A stretch of DNA of 64,000 nt from Shewanella glacialimarina (lineage in GTDB: Bacteria > Pseudomonadota > Gammaproteobacteria > Enterobacterales > Shewanellaceae), in NCBI RefSeq assembly GCF_020511155.1, contig NZ_CP041216.1, forward strand, positions 1,178,001-1,242,000, given 5' to 3'. The notes under the pieces were generated by a model that saw only the letters and a program-made list of their open reading frames with translations, was not told the origin of the DNA and ran no database searches. Position numbers and translations under genes: made by a program. Of the stretch, positions 62,717-64,000 are shown one piece after another (the stretch's first letter is position 1; each line of letters opens with the position of its first letter).

Positions 62717-63664
62717 ATGTCTAGTGAGATAGAACGACTTAACTCAAATACTGAGGTAGTCTCTTTTAGCGCCATGTTTGCGATGTTGTGGCGTACAAAG
62801 TGGTTCATCATAATATTTACAATGGCAGTTTCAACCGCCACAGTGCTATACGCAATAAGTTTACCTAATGTATACCGAGCTTCAGCTTTATATTTGCCAA
62901 AAAGCGGAGATGAAGCTGGTGGTGGATTGGCTAAGTTAGCCGGACAATTTGGTGGTTTAGCCAGCATGGCTGGCATTAATATCGGTGGTGGCGGCACAGA
63001 TAAAACGGTTGCGGCACTGGAGTTTATGAAGTCTCGTGCATTTTTGCAGAGCTTTATCGAAAAACGTGATCTCTACGTACCCATTTTAGCCGCCCAAGGC
63101 TGGGATCAAGCATCAAATAAACTTATCATAGTGCCGGAACTCTATGATGAGACAAATAATACATGGGTTCGTGCAGCACCTCCAGGTTTCAAGGTTATCC
63201 CAACAGCGTGGGAAGCTTATGACGCGCTAAATAAGATGATCACCGTATCTGAGCAGTCTAAAAAAGGCTTTGTTAAAATCGAATTGGAATATTACTCGCC
63301 TGAATTAGCCGCAAAATGGTTAGCCTGGTTGGTAGAGGATTTAAATGCGTATTGGAAGGCTAGAGAACACGCACAAACTCAAAAAAGCATTGCATTTTTA
63401 ACTAAGCAAGCAGACGGAGCGCAATTGTCTGAATTAAAGAATGTTTTTTATCAGCTAATCGCTGAGCAAACTAAAACAACAGTACTCAATGAAGTCAGTG
63501 ACGAAGTGCTATTCGAGACAATAGCCCCTATTGTATTGCCAGAACAAAAAAGTGCACCATCGCGGGCTTTGTTATGCATAGTTGGTTTTGCACTTGCTTT
63601 TATGCTGTCGTGTGTTTTGGGACTCTTTTATTGTGTATTTCGACCTGTAAAAAACAGTCAATAA
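62717..63664 (+). CDS. Wzz-like chain-length determinant
   Basis: The 315-residue protein has a membrane span near 28-50 (IIIFTMAVSTATVLYAISL), a periplasmic part with a Gly-rich stretch (AKLAGQFGGLASMAGINIGGGG) and a C-terminal span (ALLCIVGFALAFMLSCVLGLFYCV). This is the Wzz layout (PF02706) without a kinase domain. ATG 62717 is chosen over the TTG at 62714 because AAGGTGA sits 7 bp before it. It controls polymer length in the periplasm with the polymerase. Confidence 0.87.
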   Translation: MSSEIERLNSNTEVVSFSAMFAMLWRTKWFIIIFTMAVSTATVLYAISLPNVYRASALYLPKSGDEAGGGLAKLAGQFGGLASMAGINIGGGGTDKTVAALEFMKSRAFLQSFIEKRDLYVPILAAQGWDQASNKLIIVPELYDETNNTWVRAAPPGFKVIPTAWEAYDALNKMITVSEQSKKGFVKIELEYYSPELAAKWLAWLVEDLNAYWKAREHAQTQKSIAFLTKQADGAQLSELKNVFYQLIAEQTKTTVLNEVSDEVLFETIAPIVLPEQKSAPSRALLCIVGFALAFMLSCVLGLFYCVFRPVKNSQ

Positions 63665-63701
63665 AAGAATGATTTATTTTTTGATTAAGATACTTTACTA
63701 A

Positions 63702-64000
63702 ATGAGCGAACATATAGTTCTGGAACGTGACGATAGAATTATTGTGCTATTACATCATATTGTGGTGTGGTTGATGGCAGGCTATTTGTTAGCTGATATG
63801 GTCTCTGGTTTTTCATTAATGAAGTTGGGCGTTGATCTAAAATTTTCGCTCATTTATAAAACACCATTATTTGGTATTTTATTGTTATTGATTGGTCGTT
63901 ATCAGTTTAAGTTGATGCTTACGATTCTTAGTTTTATCGTCGTGTTAATGATTGCTCCTGCAATTTCATATTTCAAGCTTGCTCAACCGAACATGTTCTT
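63702..64000 (+). CDS. Membrane protein, possible polysaccharide polymerase, 3' truncated
   Basis: An ATG at 63702 opens a frame that runs off the window. The visible 99 residues start MSEHIVLERDDRIIVLLHH and hold at least three hydrophobic segments (VVWLMAGYLLADMVSGF, IYKTPLFGILLLLIG, LMLTILSFIVVLMIAPAISY). Position after wzz in a Wzx-type cluster makes an O-antigen polymerase or ligase likely, but no signature is visible yet. Confidence 0.6.
   Translation, partial: MSEHIVLERDDRIIVLLHHIVVWLMAGYLLADMVSGFSLMKLGVDLKFSLIYKTPLFGILLLLIGRYQFKLMLTILSFIVVLMIAPAISYFKLAQPNMF

Overview
The window reads as a chromosome segment of a marine gammaproteobacterium of the order Alteromonadales, most likely Shewanella. 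This rests on the N-acetylglucosamine (GlcNAc) block nagK-nagB-II-nagA-nagX-nagP with NagR-type operators, the mutY/yggX/trmB/yggL/yggN neighbourhood, and the pilT-pilU, yggS-proC-yggT-rdgB-hemW order. The species call is inference. No phage, CRISPR array or intact insertion sequence was seen.

Layout. 1-5.2 kb: 3' part of a TonB-dependent receptor, a flavin halogenase-like protein, a SapC-family protein and a TauE/SafE permease. 5.4-14.7 kb: chitin-sugar catabolism (outer-membrane GH20 hexosaminidase, GlcNAc kinase, deaminase, deacetylase, NagX and NagP), with three near-identical 18-bp operators; one of them controls a probable short structured RNA or leader before the hexosaminidase gene. 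14.8-24.3 kb: a thioesterase-like gene, a decayed IS630-family remnant, tRNA-Thr and tRNA-Phe, yceJI, mutY-yggX facing trmB-yggL-glsA, yggN, a LysR regulator and a probable ~70-nt small RNA. 24.4-31.5 kb: mostly minus-strand housekeeping genes (DUF885 metallohydrolase, hemW, rdgB, DUF4426, yggT, proC, yggS). 31.5-39.8 kb: pilT-pilU, a porin-like barrel, an exported glutathione peroxidase, hemH followed by a tandem duplication, yciH, yqgE, ruvX and a DUF4136 lipoprotein.

The most unusual region is 40.0-55.3 kb. A six-SLBB-domain Wza-like export protein is followed after 5 bp by a compact type II secretion operon in the atypical order G-E-F-H-I-J-K-L-M-C-D with a lipobox-bearing secretin. After this lies a 473-residue exported protein with no Trp or His, strongly biased codons, a long structured 5' leader and its own terminator. 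I read this as a dedicated secretion system for a very abundant surface or S-layer-like protein, physically joined to a polysaccharide locus. From 55.8 kb to the end runs a Wzx/Wzy-type polysaccharide cluster: flippase, nitroreductase-like protein, pyruvyltransferase-like protein, GT2, GT4, an Alg14/Alg13-like pair, Wzz and a truncated membrane protein that may be the polymerase.

How the parts may work together: the first third takes up and breaks down chitin oligosaccharides under NagR control. The last third builds and exports a cell-surface polysaccharide that could anchor a protein coat delivered by the linked type II system. The coat idea is inference from composition and context, not proof.
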